Source: UBA4416 sp044238845
GTDB taxonomy: Bacteria > Bacteroidota > Bacteroidia > B-17B0 > Aurantibacillaceae
Direction of reading: 5' to 3'
Length of the DNA: 64,000 bases
Assembly (NCBI GenBank): GCA_044238845.1
Contig: JBIICN010000014.1
Coordinates: 19,536 to 83,535, forward strand
Part shown: positions 18,622 through 26,173 of the stretch, in pieces
Layout: each line of letters begins with the position of its first letter
Numbering within the stretch: the first letter of the stretch is position 1
The notes under the pieces: model-generated
What the model saw: the letters and a program-made list of their open reading frames with translations, nothing else
Database searches by the model: none
What the model was told of the DNA's origin: nothing
Program-made: the position numbers and the translations under genes

Positions 18622-18680
18622 GCTAAAATGTCGGGTGGTGGTTACTGATATAAATTTACGTCATTAATTCTTTTGCAATG
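18535..18680 (-). ncRNA. Candidate attenuator leader or small RNA ahead of the FUSC gene
   Basis: On the minus strand the sequence ends in a hairpin (plus coordinates 18548-18570) with 9-bp arms AAGCTGCTT/AAGTGGCTT (two G-U pairs), a 5-nt loop and then TTTTTGGTTTTTT, that is, an intrinsic terminator 30 nt before the FUSC ATG. A competing pairing is visible: CCACTTTAT (18580-18588) can pair with ATAAGTGG (18551-18558), the 3' arm of the terminator. The two structures exclude each other. A possible -7 box TAACATTG (one mismatch) precedes the region. Transcription and conservation are inferred, not shown; the block could also be a dispersed repeat. Confidence 0.3.
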
Positions 18681-18795
18681 TTACACAATTCTTACCTCAA
18701 CGTTTTTTAACAGGATTTCTTTTCAACTATTGTGCTTTTCGGTTTAAGGTTGTTAACAGTGATTGTTAAATAGTTAATTACGTTTGCACATAAAA

Positions 18796-18828
18796 ACACC
18801 TGACAGGTTTTTAAAACCTGTCAGGTGT
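18796..18828. repeat. Dispersed palindrome, second copy (ACACCTGACAGG arms)
   Basis: This is a 33-bp palindrome, perfect apart from its central A/T run, with arms ACACCTGACAGG and CCTGTCAGGTGT. It matches the copy at 1309-1343. Here it lies far from any gene end, which argues against a simple terminator role. Confidence 0.75.
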
Positions 18829-18836
18829 ATATGTTA

Positions 18837-18940
18837 TCGTCATCGCGAGTTTTTCGGAATAAGCAAAATGGTTAAGCAATCTCATACATAGTTTTAATAT
18901 TGATAGATGTGATATTAATTAACTCTGTTCGCAATGACGA
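18837..18940. repeat. REP-like element with TCGTCAT..GCGAG inverted ends
   Basis: The left end TCGTCATCGCGAG (18837-18849) is matched by the inverted right end TTCGCAATGACGA (18928-18940) with two mismatches. AGCAATCT follows inside the left end. Elements with CGTCATTGCGAG...GCAATGACG ends are widespread non-coding repeats in many bacterial genomes. The body has no ORF. Confidence 0.5.
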
Positions 18941-18978
18941 AACCGCTGCATTAAAAATGTAGCGGAGCGGGGGCATTC

Positions 18979-20013
18979 TTATTGTTTTATTATTTTGAAT
19001 ACTTTTTCATTTATTTTTAAAAAATACAGGCCTTTACTTAGATCGTTTGTATTTATGTAATGAATTAATTGATTAGACTTACCTGATAAAATTGGTTTAC
19101 CAAAACTATCACATATTTGCCAATTATATGTTTGATGATAAGGAAGTTTAATTATTATTTCATCTATTACGGGATTTGGTTTAATAGATATCATATCAAA
19201 GTTTATTTTACTAATACTTTGAATTATTGCATTAATAAATACTGTGTCCGATACGCATCCGTTTTCAGTAACAACTAATGAATATTTGCCATTTTGTGAC
19301 ATATAATAATATGGATTTGTTTCGCCCGTTAATAGCGTATCATTACGAAACCACTGATTACCTGAGGAGTGATTTGATACTAAAGTATCTCCATTTTGTA
19401 AAATAGATGGAGGCGTCATCACATAATTTTTTAGTTCACAACCGCTTTGAGAGAAGGTTAAAGCATTTGTCGATATATTACCCAATTGTATCCATCCATA
19501 AGATGTATCAATAGCTGATATAATTCGTACACCTATAAATACATTATTTCCAACGATTCCATTTGTTGTATAACTACAAGATCCTGGTCCAGGAGATGAT
19601 TGAACGAAGTGATGTAAATAAAATGTCATTATCGAATTTTTCCATACGCTATTTGCATTAATAGTGTCATTTAAATTAAATGTTTTCGGTATGTCTTCTT
19701 TTAAAACTGTTCCGCAATTATTTGAAGTGATTGTATCAGTGCGGTCAAATACAATTTCATTAATGCCAAGTGGTTTTATGAATGAATTGAAAGAATATAC
19801 GGCGCCTCCGGTTTGAAAAATTTTAGTTAACACAAAATCCTTTACATTATCATTATTTATATCTAAAGAATCCGAAGAGTAAATGATTTTTGCGGGGGAA
19901 AAATTTAACCATACCTGTCCGCAAATATGCTCGCCAGTTAAAATGTATTGTGAATAAGCATTATTGATAATGCTTACTGAGAAAATTATTAATAATGTTT
20001 TGTAAAATCTCAT
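18979..20013 (-). CDS. Secreted protein with type A T9SS sorting domain
   Basis: A 344-residue exported protein. Residues 1-21 are a signal peptide (ending NAYSQ). The middle (25-250) is Ser/Thr/Asn-rich and beta-like, with six cysteines but no catalytic motif I can name. A segment around 205-255 (NGDTLVSNHSSGNQWFRNDTLLTG-like) resembles the immunoglobulin-like repeats in Bacteroidota surface proteins. Residues about 272-344 are a type A sorting domain (SIKPNPVIDE ... GLYFLKI), so the protein should leave through the type IX system. A perfect -7 box ends 4 nt before the ATG, suggesting a leaderless transcript. Its role is unknown; adhesion or matrix is a guess. Confidence 0.85.
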   Translation of the reverse strand: MRFYKTLLIIFSVSIINNAYSQYILTGEHICGQVWLNFSPAKIIYSSDSLDINNDNVKDFVLTKIFQTGGAVYSFNSFIKPLGINEIVFDRTDTITSNNCGTVLKEDIPKTFNLNDTINANSVWKNSIMTFYLHHFVQSSPGPGSCSYTTNGIVGNNVFIGVRIISAIDTSYGWIQLGNISTNALTFSQSGCELKNYVMTPPSILQNGDTLVSNHSSGNQWFRNDTLLTGETNPYYYMSQNGKYSLVVTENGCVSDTVFINAIIQSISKINFDMISIKPNPVIDEIIIKLPYHQTYNWQICDSFGKPILSGKSNQLIHYINTNDLSKGLYFLKINEKVFKIIKQ

Positions 20014-20017
20014 GTAT

Positions 20018-20025
20018 CAAATATA
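20018..20025 (-). promoter_or_regulatory. -7 box (TATATTTG) for a probably leaderless transcript
   Basis: A perfect TAnnTTTG on the minus strand ends 4 nt before the ATG at 20013. With the usual spacing the start site would fall within 1-3 nt of the start codon. No clear -33 box is seen. Confidence 0.5.
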
Positions 20026-20055
20026 CCAATAAATATTCAAAGTCTATTATAAACG

Positions 20056-20101
20056 AAAACGCCCCACTTCCGATAGCTATCGGAATCTGTGAGGCGTTTT
20101 T
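20056..20101 (-). terminator. Terminator after groEL built on a CCGATAGCTATCGG palindrome
   Basis: The long hairpin AAAACGCC...GGCGTTTTT is capped by the perfect 18-bp palindrome TTCCGATAGCTATCGGAA (20068-20085). T-runs occur on both strands. It lies 70 bp after the groEL stop. The inner palindrome recurs at 42464-42483. Confidence 0.8.
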
Positions 20102-20132
20102 ATAAATTATATTTTTTAGGTGTTCGCTCTTC

Positions 20133-20160
20133 TGTTCTCGACTTCGCTCGAACTGACAGA
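20133..20160. repeat. Dispersed short repeat TTCTCGACTTCGCTCGAACTGACA
   Basis: The sequence TCGACTTCGCTCGAACTGAC (core within 20133-20160) recurs with three changes at 37782-37807. Both copies lie at a gene 3' end in a minus-strand operon. The TCGA blocks give it partial hairpin potential. This copy is just beyond the groEL stop. Confidence 0.5.
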
Positions 20161-20169
20161 ACTAAACGA

Positions 20170-21807
20170 TTACATCATTCCACCCATTCCGCCCATGCCT
20201 GGGTTACCCATTGGCATTGCTGGAGCGTCTTCTTTTTTCTCTGCTAATACACAGTCAGTAGTCAATAACATAGCTGCTACAGATGCTGCGTTTTCTAAAG
20301 CAACACGGCTTACTTTAGCTGGGTCAATAACACCTGCTTTTAATAAGTTTTCGTATTTCTCAGTACGAGCATTGAAACCATAGTCATCTTTTCCTTCTTT
20401 TACTTTTTGTACAACTATAGAACCTTCGATTCCACAGTTAGCACAAATTTGGCGTAAAGGCTCTTCAATAGCACGACGTACAATTTGAATACCAGTGTTC
20501 TCATCTTCGTTTACACCTTTTAATTTATCTAAAGAGGCGATTGCACGAATGTAAGCAACACCACCACCTGGTACAATACCTTCTTCAACTGCTGCACGAG
20601 TAGCTGCTAAAGCATCGTCTACACGGTCTTTTTTCTCTTTCATTTCAACCTCAGTAGCTGCACCAACGTAAAGTACTGCAACACCACCAGCTAATTTAGC
20701 TAAACGCTCTTGTAATTTTTCTTTATCGTAATCAGAAGTTGTAGATTCGATTTGAGCTTTAATTTGATTAACACGAGCAGTGATATCTGCTTTTTTACCA
20801 GCACCACCAACAATCGTTGTGTTTTCTTTATCAACAGTAACTTTTTCCGCTTTTCCTAAGAAAGTTAAGTCAGCGTTTTCTAATAAGAAACCTCTGTCTT
20901 CAGCAATAAAAATACCACCAGTTAAAATTGCTAAATCTTCTAACATGGCTTTTCTTCTGTCGCCAAATCCTGGAGCTTTCACTGCACAGATTTTTAAGTT
21001 AGAACGTAAGCGGTTTACAACTAATGTTTGTAAAGCTTCACCATCAACATCTTCAGCAATAATTAAAACTGGTTTACCTGTTTGTACTGCTTTTTCTAAT
21101 ACAGGTAATAATTCTTTCATCGCCGAAATTTTCTTTTCGTAAATTAAAATCAATGGATTTTCTAAAACCGCATTCATTTTTTCTACGTCAGTAATAAAGT
21201 AAGGAGAGATATAACCTCTGTCAAATTCCATACCTTCTACTACTTCAACAGTTGTATCAGTACCTTTTGCTTCTTCAACAGTAATTACACCTTCTTTTTT
21301 TACTTTAGCCATTGCTTCAGCAATTAACTTACCAATCACGTTATCGTTATTAGCGGAGATCGTAGCTACTTGTTCAATTTTTTTATTGTCGTTACCAACG
21401 TTTTGAGATTGTCTTTTTAAATCAGCAACGATAGTTTCAACAGCTTTGTCGATACCGCGTTTCAAATCCATTGGATTAGCGCCAGCAGCAACGTTTTTTA
21501 AACCAGCTGTTACGATAGCTTGAGCTAACACTGTAGCAGTAGTTGTTCCATCACCAGCTGCATCAGCTGTTTTAGAAGCCACTTCTTTTAATAACTGTGC
21601 ACCCATGTTTTCTACTGGGTTTGATAATTCGATTTCTTTAGCTACCGTCACACCATCTTTAGTGATTGCTGGTGAGCCAAATTTTTTATCGATAATAACG
21701 TTTCTTCCTTTAGGACCTAAAGTTACTTTTACTGCATTTGCTAATGCATCTACTCCGCGCTTTAAAGCGTCACGAGCTTCTATGTTAAATGTGATGTCTT
21801 TTGCCAT
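20170..21807 (-). CDS. groEL: Chaperonin GroEL (60 kDa, Hsp60)
   Basis: GroEL is the large subunit of the double-ring ATP-driven folding chamber in the cytoplasm. The 545-residue protein is full length and colinear with the family: AKDITFN start, KVTLGPKGRNV, the ATPase loop GDGTTTATVLAQ, the AEDVDGEAL region, and a Gly/Met-rich GGMGGMM tail. The catalytic Asp of DGVTVAKE and the DDALAATRAA block are present. It follows groES after 117 bp in the standard groES-groEL order. I found no CIRCE operator (TTAGCACTC-N9-GAGTGCTAA) ahead of the pair, so heat regulation is not through HrcA at this site. A terminator follows at 20056-20101. Confidence 0.98.
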   Translation of the reverse strand: MAKDITFNIEARDALKRGVDALANAVKVTLGPKGRNVIIDKKFGSPAITKDGVTVAKEIELSNPVENMGAQLLKEVASKTADAAGDGTTTATVLAQAIVTAGLKNVAAGANPMDLKRGIDKAVETIVADLKRQSQNVGNDNKKIEQVATISANNDNVIGKLIAEAMAKVKKEGVITVEEAKGTDTTVEVVEGMEFDRGYISPYFITDVEKMNAVLENPLILIYEKKISAMKELLPVLEKAVQTGKPVLIIAEDVDGEALQTLVVNRLRSNLKICAVKAPGFGDRRKAMLEDLAILTGGIFIAEDRGFLLENADLTFLGKAEKVTVDKENTTIVGGAGKKADITARVNQIKAQIESTTSDYDKEKLQERLAKLAGGVAVLYVGAATEVEMKEKKDRVDDALAATRAAVEEGIVPGGGVAYIRAIASLDKLKGVNEDENTGIQIVRRAIEEPLRQICANCGIEGSIVVQKVKEGKDDYGFNARTEKYENLLKAGVIDPAKVSRVALENAASVAAMLLTTDCVLAEKKEDAPAMPMGNPGMGGMGGMM

Positions 21808-21924
21808 TTTGTTTAATTGTTGAGTTATAGAATTTTTGAATTGTTGAGTTGAAATAATTTATGAGTTGGAGACTTAATGAATTATGTAATTAATCAATAA
21901 CTCTTTAACTCTCTATTTCATTAA

Positions 21925-22215
21925 TTAGATAATTGCGTAGATATCGCTTTCGCGCATAATTAATAAATCTTTTCCGTCTACTTGGATTTCAGTTCCTGCG
22001 TATTTTCCGTATAAAACAGTATCGCCAACTTTTACAGTCATTGGTTCGTCGATTTTACCGTTTCCTACAGCTAATACTTTACCTTTCATTGGTTTTTCCT
22101 TTGCTGTGTCAGGGATAATTAATCCACCTGCTGTTTTTGTTTCTGCTGGAGCCGCTTCAACTAATACTCTATCAGCTAAGGGCTTTACATTTACAGTTGT
22201 ACTTGATTTTGCCAT
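21925..22215 (-). CDS. groES: Co-chaperonin GroES (10 kDa, Hsp10)
   Basis: GroES caps the GroEL ring. The 96-residue protein carries the family landmarks: NVKPLADRVLVE near the start, the mobile loop with GGLIIPDTAKEKP, KVGDTVLYGKYAGTEI and a closing IMRESDIYAII. It is the first gene of the groESL operon. The 5' gap (22216-22499) holds a dispersed element but no obvious heat-shock operator. Confidence 0.97.
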   Translation of the reverse strand: MAKSSTTVNVKPLADRVLVEAAPAETKTAGGLIIPDTAKEKPMKGKVLAVGNGKIDEPMTVKVGDTVLYGKYAGTEIQVDGKDLLIMRESDIYAII

Positions 22216-22352
22216 AATTATGTGATTTTAATAATTTAAATTTTTACAGTGCCTATTTGTCTAAAAACATGCCAATAGCCGTTTTTTAGCATTAAGGCGA
22301 CAATATTACCGTTTTTAACCAGTATGAAATAAAAAATGTCAGTTTAGTGGCA

Positions 22353-22499
22353 GAGAATGGGAACGCGGATCACGCCAAGGCGTGGCGGATTAGACTGATT
22401 TTCACAGATAAAATCTTAAATGAAAAATGTCAATTCATTGAATTGACATTTAAAATCTTAGAAATCCGTATAATCGGCTTTATCAGTGTTCCTATTCTC
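22353..22499. repeat. Dispersed non-coding element with GAGAATGGGAACGCGGAT / ATCAGTGTTCCTATTCTC ends
   Basis: The left end GAGAATGGGAACGCGGAT (22353-22370) and the right end (22482-22499, reverse complement GAGAATAGGAACACTGAT) form imperfect 18-bp inverted repeats. Inside are GGATTAGACTGATTTTCACAG and a short palindrome CAATTCATTGAATTG. The right end abuts the fabH stop codon. A related, shorter element lies at 42315-42420. Confidence 0.55.
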
Positions 22500-23504
22500 T
22501 TATTTCCCTACTTTACTTCCGTCGTAAGCCCATTTAATCCAAATAGAACCCCAAGTAAAACCACCACCAAAAGCAGATAAAATTAAATTATCGCCTTTTT
22601 TAAATAGCTTTTCGTAATCCCACAATAATAATGGAATTGTACCTGCCGTTGTGTTACCGTAACGTTCAATGTTCATCAACATTTTATCGGTACTTAAACC
22701 CATACGGTTAGCAGTAGCTTCGCAAATACGCTTGTTTGCTTGATGTGGTAATAAGTAAGAGATATCGTCTGCTTTTAAATTATTCTTTGCCATAATTTCG
22801 GCACTTACCTCTGCCATGTTTACAACAGCATGTTTAAATACAGTTTGTCCTTCTTGATGAACGTAGTGTAATCTTTTTTCAACACTTTCTTTCGAAGGAG
22901 GCATAAATGAACCACCAGCCACTTGGTATAAAAAATTACGTCCAGAACCATCTGCTTTTAAAATAAAATCTTGAATACCGCAGTCGTCTTCAGATGGCTC
23001 TAATAATACGGCACCGCCGCCATCACCAAAAATCACACAAGTAGCGCGATCTTCATAATTTAAAATAGCACTCATTTTATCTACACCAACAACCACCACT
23101 TTTTTATAACGACCTGTTTCAATAAATTGAGAACCTGTAGCCAAAGCATAAATAAAGCCCGAGCAAGCTGCAGATAAATCGTAACCCCAAGCATTTTTGG
23201 CACCAATTTTATCGCAAATAACGTTTGATGTACTAGGGAAAACGTAATCGCCCGTAATAGTACCAACAATTAATAAATCAATGTCTAATGCGGTAATGCC
23301 ACGTTTTTTTAATAGTTCTTCAATAGCAAATACCATCATATCTGAGGTAGCTTTGCCAGGGATATTTAAAACACGTCTTTCTTTAATTCCGGTACGTGAG
23401 GTAATCCATTCGTCGTTAGTATCTACAAATTTTGCTAACTCATCATTAGTCATTACAAAATCAGGAACGTAGCCGCCAACGGCAGTTATTGCTGCTCTTT
23501 TCAT
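22500..23504 (-). CDS. fabH: 3-oxoacyl-ACP synthase III (KAS III)
   Basis: FabH condenses acetyl-CoA or branched acyl-CoA primers with malonyl-ACP to start fatty acid synthesis. The 334-residue protein is full length with the complete Cys-His-Asn triad: Cys114 (AACSG), His254 (PHQANKR) and Asn284 (NTTAGT). The N-terminal DTNDEWITSRTGI motif is typical of KAS III. It overlaps the plsX stop by one base (TAATG), so the two are translationally coupled in the usual plsX-fabH order. Downstream it runs directly into a dispersed element and has no classic terminator of its own. Confidence 0.97.
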   Translation of the reverse strand: MKRAAITAVGGYVPDFVMTNDELAKFVDTNDEWITSRTGIKERRVLNIPGKATSDMMVFAIEELLKKRGITALDIDLLIVGTITGDYVFPSTSNVICDKIGAKNAWGYDLSAACSGFIYALATGSQFIETGRYKKVVVVGVDKMSAILNYEDRATCVIFGDGGGAVLLEPSEDDCGIQDFILKADGSGRNFLYQVAGGSFMPPSKESVEKRLHYVHQEGQTVFKHAVVNMAEVSAEIMAKNNLKADDISYLLPHQANKRICEATANRMGLSTDKMLMNIERYGNTTAGTIPLLLWDYEKLFKKGDNLILSAFGGGFTWGSIWIKWAYDGSKVGK

Positions 23505-24442
23505 TATTGAAATACTGTTTTAATTTTTCCGTTTAAGTCTGCTTCAACGATGTCTTTACTTAACACCATCATATTTTTAAATGCTAATGGCGTTGATTTA
23601 CCGTGAGCAATCATAACGTTTGAGTTGATTCCTAAAATAGGAGTGCCACCGTATAATTCGTAATTAAATTGATCAAAATAGTCATCACTACGATTACGTT
23701 TTTTAATTAAAGAGTAAAACGCTTCAGCTGTTTTTAAAAATACATTACCAGTAAATCCTTCGCATACAATAACGTCTGCCTTATCTTCAAATACTTCTTG
23801 TCCTTCTACATTACCCACAAAATTAAAGTCTTTGCTATCTTTCATTAAAGCATGCGCAGCTTGTGCTACTAAATTTCCTTTTTCTGGTTCTTCACCGATA
23901 TTTAATAAACCAACTTTAGGATTATCAATTTTATAAACTTCTTTAGCAAATACAGAACCTAAAATAGCAAATTGATAAAGTACATCTGGTTTACAATCAG
24001 CATTAGTACCAACATCTAAAATAATTCCAAAACCACCTTTTTCTTTAGGTACGATAGACGTAATACATGGACGAATAACGCCAGGTACAGCTTTTACGGA
24101 AAACATAGAGCCAACTAACATTGCTCCTGTGTTACCAGCGCTTGCAAAACACTGAATCTCGTTTTCTTTTAATAATTTAAAACCTATTGAAATACTACTT
24201 TGTGGTTTTTGCGCTAATGCTTTGGTTGGATGTTCACCCATCTCAATAACATCTGTAGCATGCACGTAATCAAATTTATCTTCTGCAATTCCTTTTGCTT
24301 TTAAATGACTTTTAGCTTTTTCGCTATCGCCAATTAAAACTATTCTAACGTCAGATGGTAATGAATCCAATGCCATGATAGCACCATCTAAACAATTTGC
24401 TGGAGCAAAATCTCCACCCATTATATCTAATCCAATCTTCAT
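23504..24442 (-). CDS. plsX: Phosphate acyltransferase PlsX
   Basis: PlsX makes acyl-phosphate from acyl-ACP for the PlsY step of phospholipid synthesis; it is a peripheral membrane enzyme. I start it at ATG 24442 (MKIGLDIMGGDFAP), the family's standard beginning, and not at the in-frame ATG nine codons earlier at 24469. Family blocks visible are DIMGGDFAP, ASAGNTGA, LDVGTNADCKP, CEGFTGNVFLKT and GGTPILGINS. The usual upstream rpmF and DUF177 genes are not adjacent; instead sufE lies divergently. A perfect -7 box lies about 100 nt upstream at 24544-24551. Confidence 0.95.
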   Translation of the reverse strand: MKIGLDIMGGDFAPANCLDGAIMALDSLPSDVRIVLIGDSEKAKSHLKAKGIAEDKFDYVHATDVIEMGEHPTKALAQKPQSSISIGFKLLKENEIQCFASAGNTGAMLVGSMFSVKAVPGVIRPCITSIVPKEKGGFGIILDVGTNADCKPDVLYQFAILGSVFAKEVYKIDNPKVGLLNIGEEPEKGNLVAQAAHALMKDSKDFNFVGNVEGQEVFEDKADVIVCEGFTGNVFLKTAEAFYSLIKKRNRSDDYFDQFNYELYGGTPILGINSNVMIAHGKSTPLAFKNMMVLSKDIVEADLNGKIKTVFQ

Positions 24443-24543
24443 ATTATATGTTATGTTGTTTAAACTCATTTTTTAATTCTAAATGAGCCAAAATCAAGCG
24501 ACTAAGCAACTAATTTATGAGTAAATATGCAATAATTAGACGG

Positions 24544-24551
24544 CAAAGTTA
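24544..24551 (-). promoter_or_regulatory. -7 box (TAACTTTG) for plsX-fabH
   Basis: This is a perfect TAnnTTTG on the minus strand, 101 nt before the plsX ATG, in the divergent plsX/sufE gap. No matching -33 box was found. Confidence 0.35.
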
Positions 24552-24669
24552 TTAACCTTACTTAGATAATAGTGTTTAAACTTTTTAAATTATGATGCTT
24601 TCAATCTAATTTATTGACTATGTGAAAGATAAAACTGTATTGTAAACTCATTTTTATCAAAATTGATTG

Positions 24670-24677
24670 TACTTTTG
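24670..24677 (+). promoter_or_regulatory. -7 box (TACTTTTG) for sufE, probably leaderless
   Basis: A perfect TAnnTTTG ends 5 nt before the sufE ATG (24683), so the predicted start site falls on or just before the start codon. Confidence 0.5.
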
Positions 24678-24682
24678 ACCCC

Positions 24683-25096
24683 ATGACAATTGCAGAAATA
24701 GAAAACGAAATTATAGATGAATTTGAATTGTTTGGCGATGATTGGGAAGGGAAGTATGAACATTTAATTGAGTTAGGGAAATCGTTACCAAAAATTGAAG
24801 AGAATTTAAAAACAGAAGATAGAATTATAAAAGGCTGTCAAAGTAAGGTTTGGCTTCATTCTGAAAAAAAAGAGGGAGAAATTATTTACACGGCCGATAG
24901 CGATGCTATCATTACTAAAGGTATGGTAGCATTGATGGTAAGAGTTTTGTCTCATCAAAAACCTCAAGATATTGTCAATGCTAATTTAGATTTTATTAAT
25001 AAAATTGGATTAACAGAGCACTTATCTCCTACACGTGCCAACGGTTTAGTGAGCATGATTAAACAAATGAAATTAGATGCGATGGCATTGAGTTAA
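24683..25096 (+). CDS. sufE: SufE cysteine desulfuration protein
   Basis: SufE accepts persulfide sulfur from SufS and passes it to the SufBCD scaffold in Fe-S cluster assembly. The 137-residue protein has the catalytic Cys52 in KGCQSKVW, the N-terminal EFELF...W.. helix and the C-terminal LSPTRANGL.SM helix of the family. It stands apart from the DUF59 and DUF2480 genes at 49015-49883, which often share a suf cluster with it in this phylum. It is followed 4 bp later by an EamA transporter and is probably co-transcribed with it. Confidence 0.95.
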   Translation: MTIAEIENEIIDEFELFGDDWEGKYEHLIELGKSLPKIEENLKTEDRIIKGCQSKVWLHSEKKEGEIIYTADSDAIITKGMVALMVRVLSHQKPQDIVNANLDFINKIGLTEHLSPTRANGLVSMIKQMKLDAMALS

Positions 25097-25100
25097 TAAA

Positions 25101-26009
25101 ATGAACAACAAAGCTATCTCCTGGATTATATTAATTGCACTTTCATTAGTTTGGGGTAGCTCGTTTATGTTAATGAAACAAGGCTTACGAGCTTTTAGTA
25201 GCGATGAGGTAGCGGGTTTGCGAATTACTATAGCATCAGCCTTTATGTTGCCTTTTTTAATTAGACATTATAAAATTGATTTAAAAAAGAATGTAAAAGG
25301 CTTGTTATTAATGGGTGTTTTTGGAAATTTAATACCTGCCTTTTTATTTACAAAAGCCGAAACACAAATTAGTAGTAGTTTAACGGGCATGTTAAATGCA
25401 CTAACTCCCATGTTTACCATTATTATAGGTATGATAGCTTTTAACCACAAGATTTCTAAAAATCAAATTTTTGGCGTGTTGATTGGCTTTGTAGGCGCTA
25501 TTGCATTAGTAGCTTTAGGTGATAATAAAGAGAGCGATCAAACTAAAAATATTATGTACAGCTTATTAGTAGCAGCAGCTACATTGTGTTATGCTATTAG
25601 TGTTAATGGTATTAAAGCTTATTTAGGCCATGTGAATTCTTTAACGGCTACTGTTTGGTCTTTTACCTTAATTGGGCCAGTGGCAGCTATTTATTTATTT
25701 GGTTTTACAGACGTGGTGGCGCACGCTACGCAGCACCCTGAAGGAATGAGGTCTTTAGGTTTTGTGAGTATATTGGCTATTGTAGGCTCGGCGCTTTCGG
25801 TGGTGATTTATAATACGTTGATTAAGCTATCAGGAACGGTGTTTGCGGCAAGTTGCACGTATTTAATTCCGATTGTGGCTATTGGTTGGGGATTATTTGA
25901 TGGAGAAATCATTAATTTGGTTCAGGTTTTAGCCGTTATCGTTATTATTGCTGGTATTTGGATGATTAATTCTAATGGAAAGCCAAAAGACGCGAAAGTT
26001 GATAAATAG
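25101..26009 (+). CDS. EamA / DMT-superfamily transporter
   Basis: A 302-residue inner membrane protein with ten predicted hydrophobic helices arranged as two EamA repeats (about 6-140 and 152-290). The first repeat begins ALSLVWGSSFMLMKQGL, the family's hallmark. The second contains ASCTYLIPIVAIGWG, also typical. Relatives export amino acids, nucleosides or other metabolites, but sequence alone gives no substrate. The ATG is 4 bp after sufE, so it is probably in the same transcript. A short polar tail (KPKDAKVDK) ends the protein. Confidence 0.92.
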   Translation: MNNKAISWIILIALSLVWGSSFMLMKQGLRAFSSDEVAGLRITIASAFMLPFLIRHYKIDLKKNVKGLLLMGVFGNLIPAFLFTKAETQISSSLTGMLNALTPMFTIIIGMIAFNHKISKNQIFGVLIGFVGAIALVALGDNKESDQTKNIMYSLLVAAATLCYAISVNGIKAYLGHVNSLTATVWSFTLIGPVAAIYLFGFTDVVAHATQHPEGMRSLGFVSILAIVGSALSVVIYNTLIKLSGTVFAASCTYLIPIVAIGWGLFDGEIINLVQVLAVIVIIAGIWMINSNGKPKDAKVDK

Positions 26010-26102
26010 TTGGTTTTCAGAATCTTATCGCTTTTACTTTTGTTAAAAGCTTCAAAAACCTAAAAATAACGGGCGTTTTAGCCAAAATAAGTACTCAAAA
26101 TC

Positions 26103-26133
26103 TTTGGCAGATACAAAAAACCACTTATCTTTG
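26103..26133 (+). promoter_or_regulatory. Promoter of rplU-rpmA: TTTG-N19-TATCTTTG
   Basis: TTTG (26103-26106) lies 19 bp before a perfect -7 box TATCTTTG (26126-26133). The rplU start codon is 40 nt further. This is the best full match to the Bacteroidota consensus in the window and fits a highly expressed ribosomal operon. Confidence 0.75.
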
Positions 26134-26173
26134 CCGTCCTTAAAAAAATTATTAACAATTAAAATTAACACTC

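Larger units (their letters stand above)
18505..18978. other. 474-bp gene-poor gap with three structured elements
   Basis: This gap lies upstream of the FUSC gene and downstream of the sorting-domain protein at 18979. From left to right it holds the attenuator-like leader (18535-18680, minus), an unremarkable A/T-rich stretch, the perfect ACACCTGACAGGT palindrome (18796-18828) and a REP-like element with TCGTCAT...ATGACGA ends (18837-18940). I see no tRNA or conserved protein gene in it. Confidence 0.6.

Noticed and set aside
20780..21142. Antisense 120-codon frame in groEL
   Set aside because: groEL is complete and conserved; long antisense frames are expected from its codon use.
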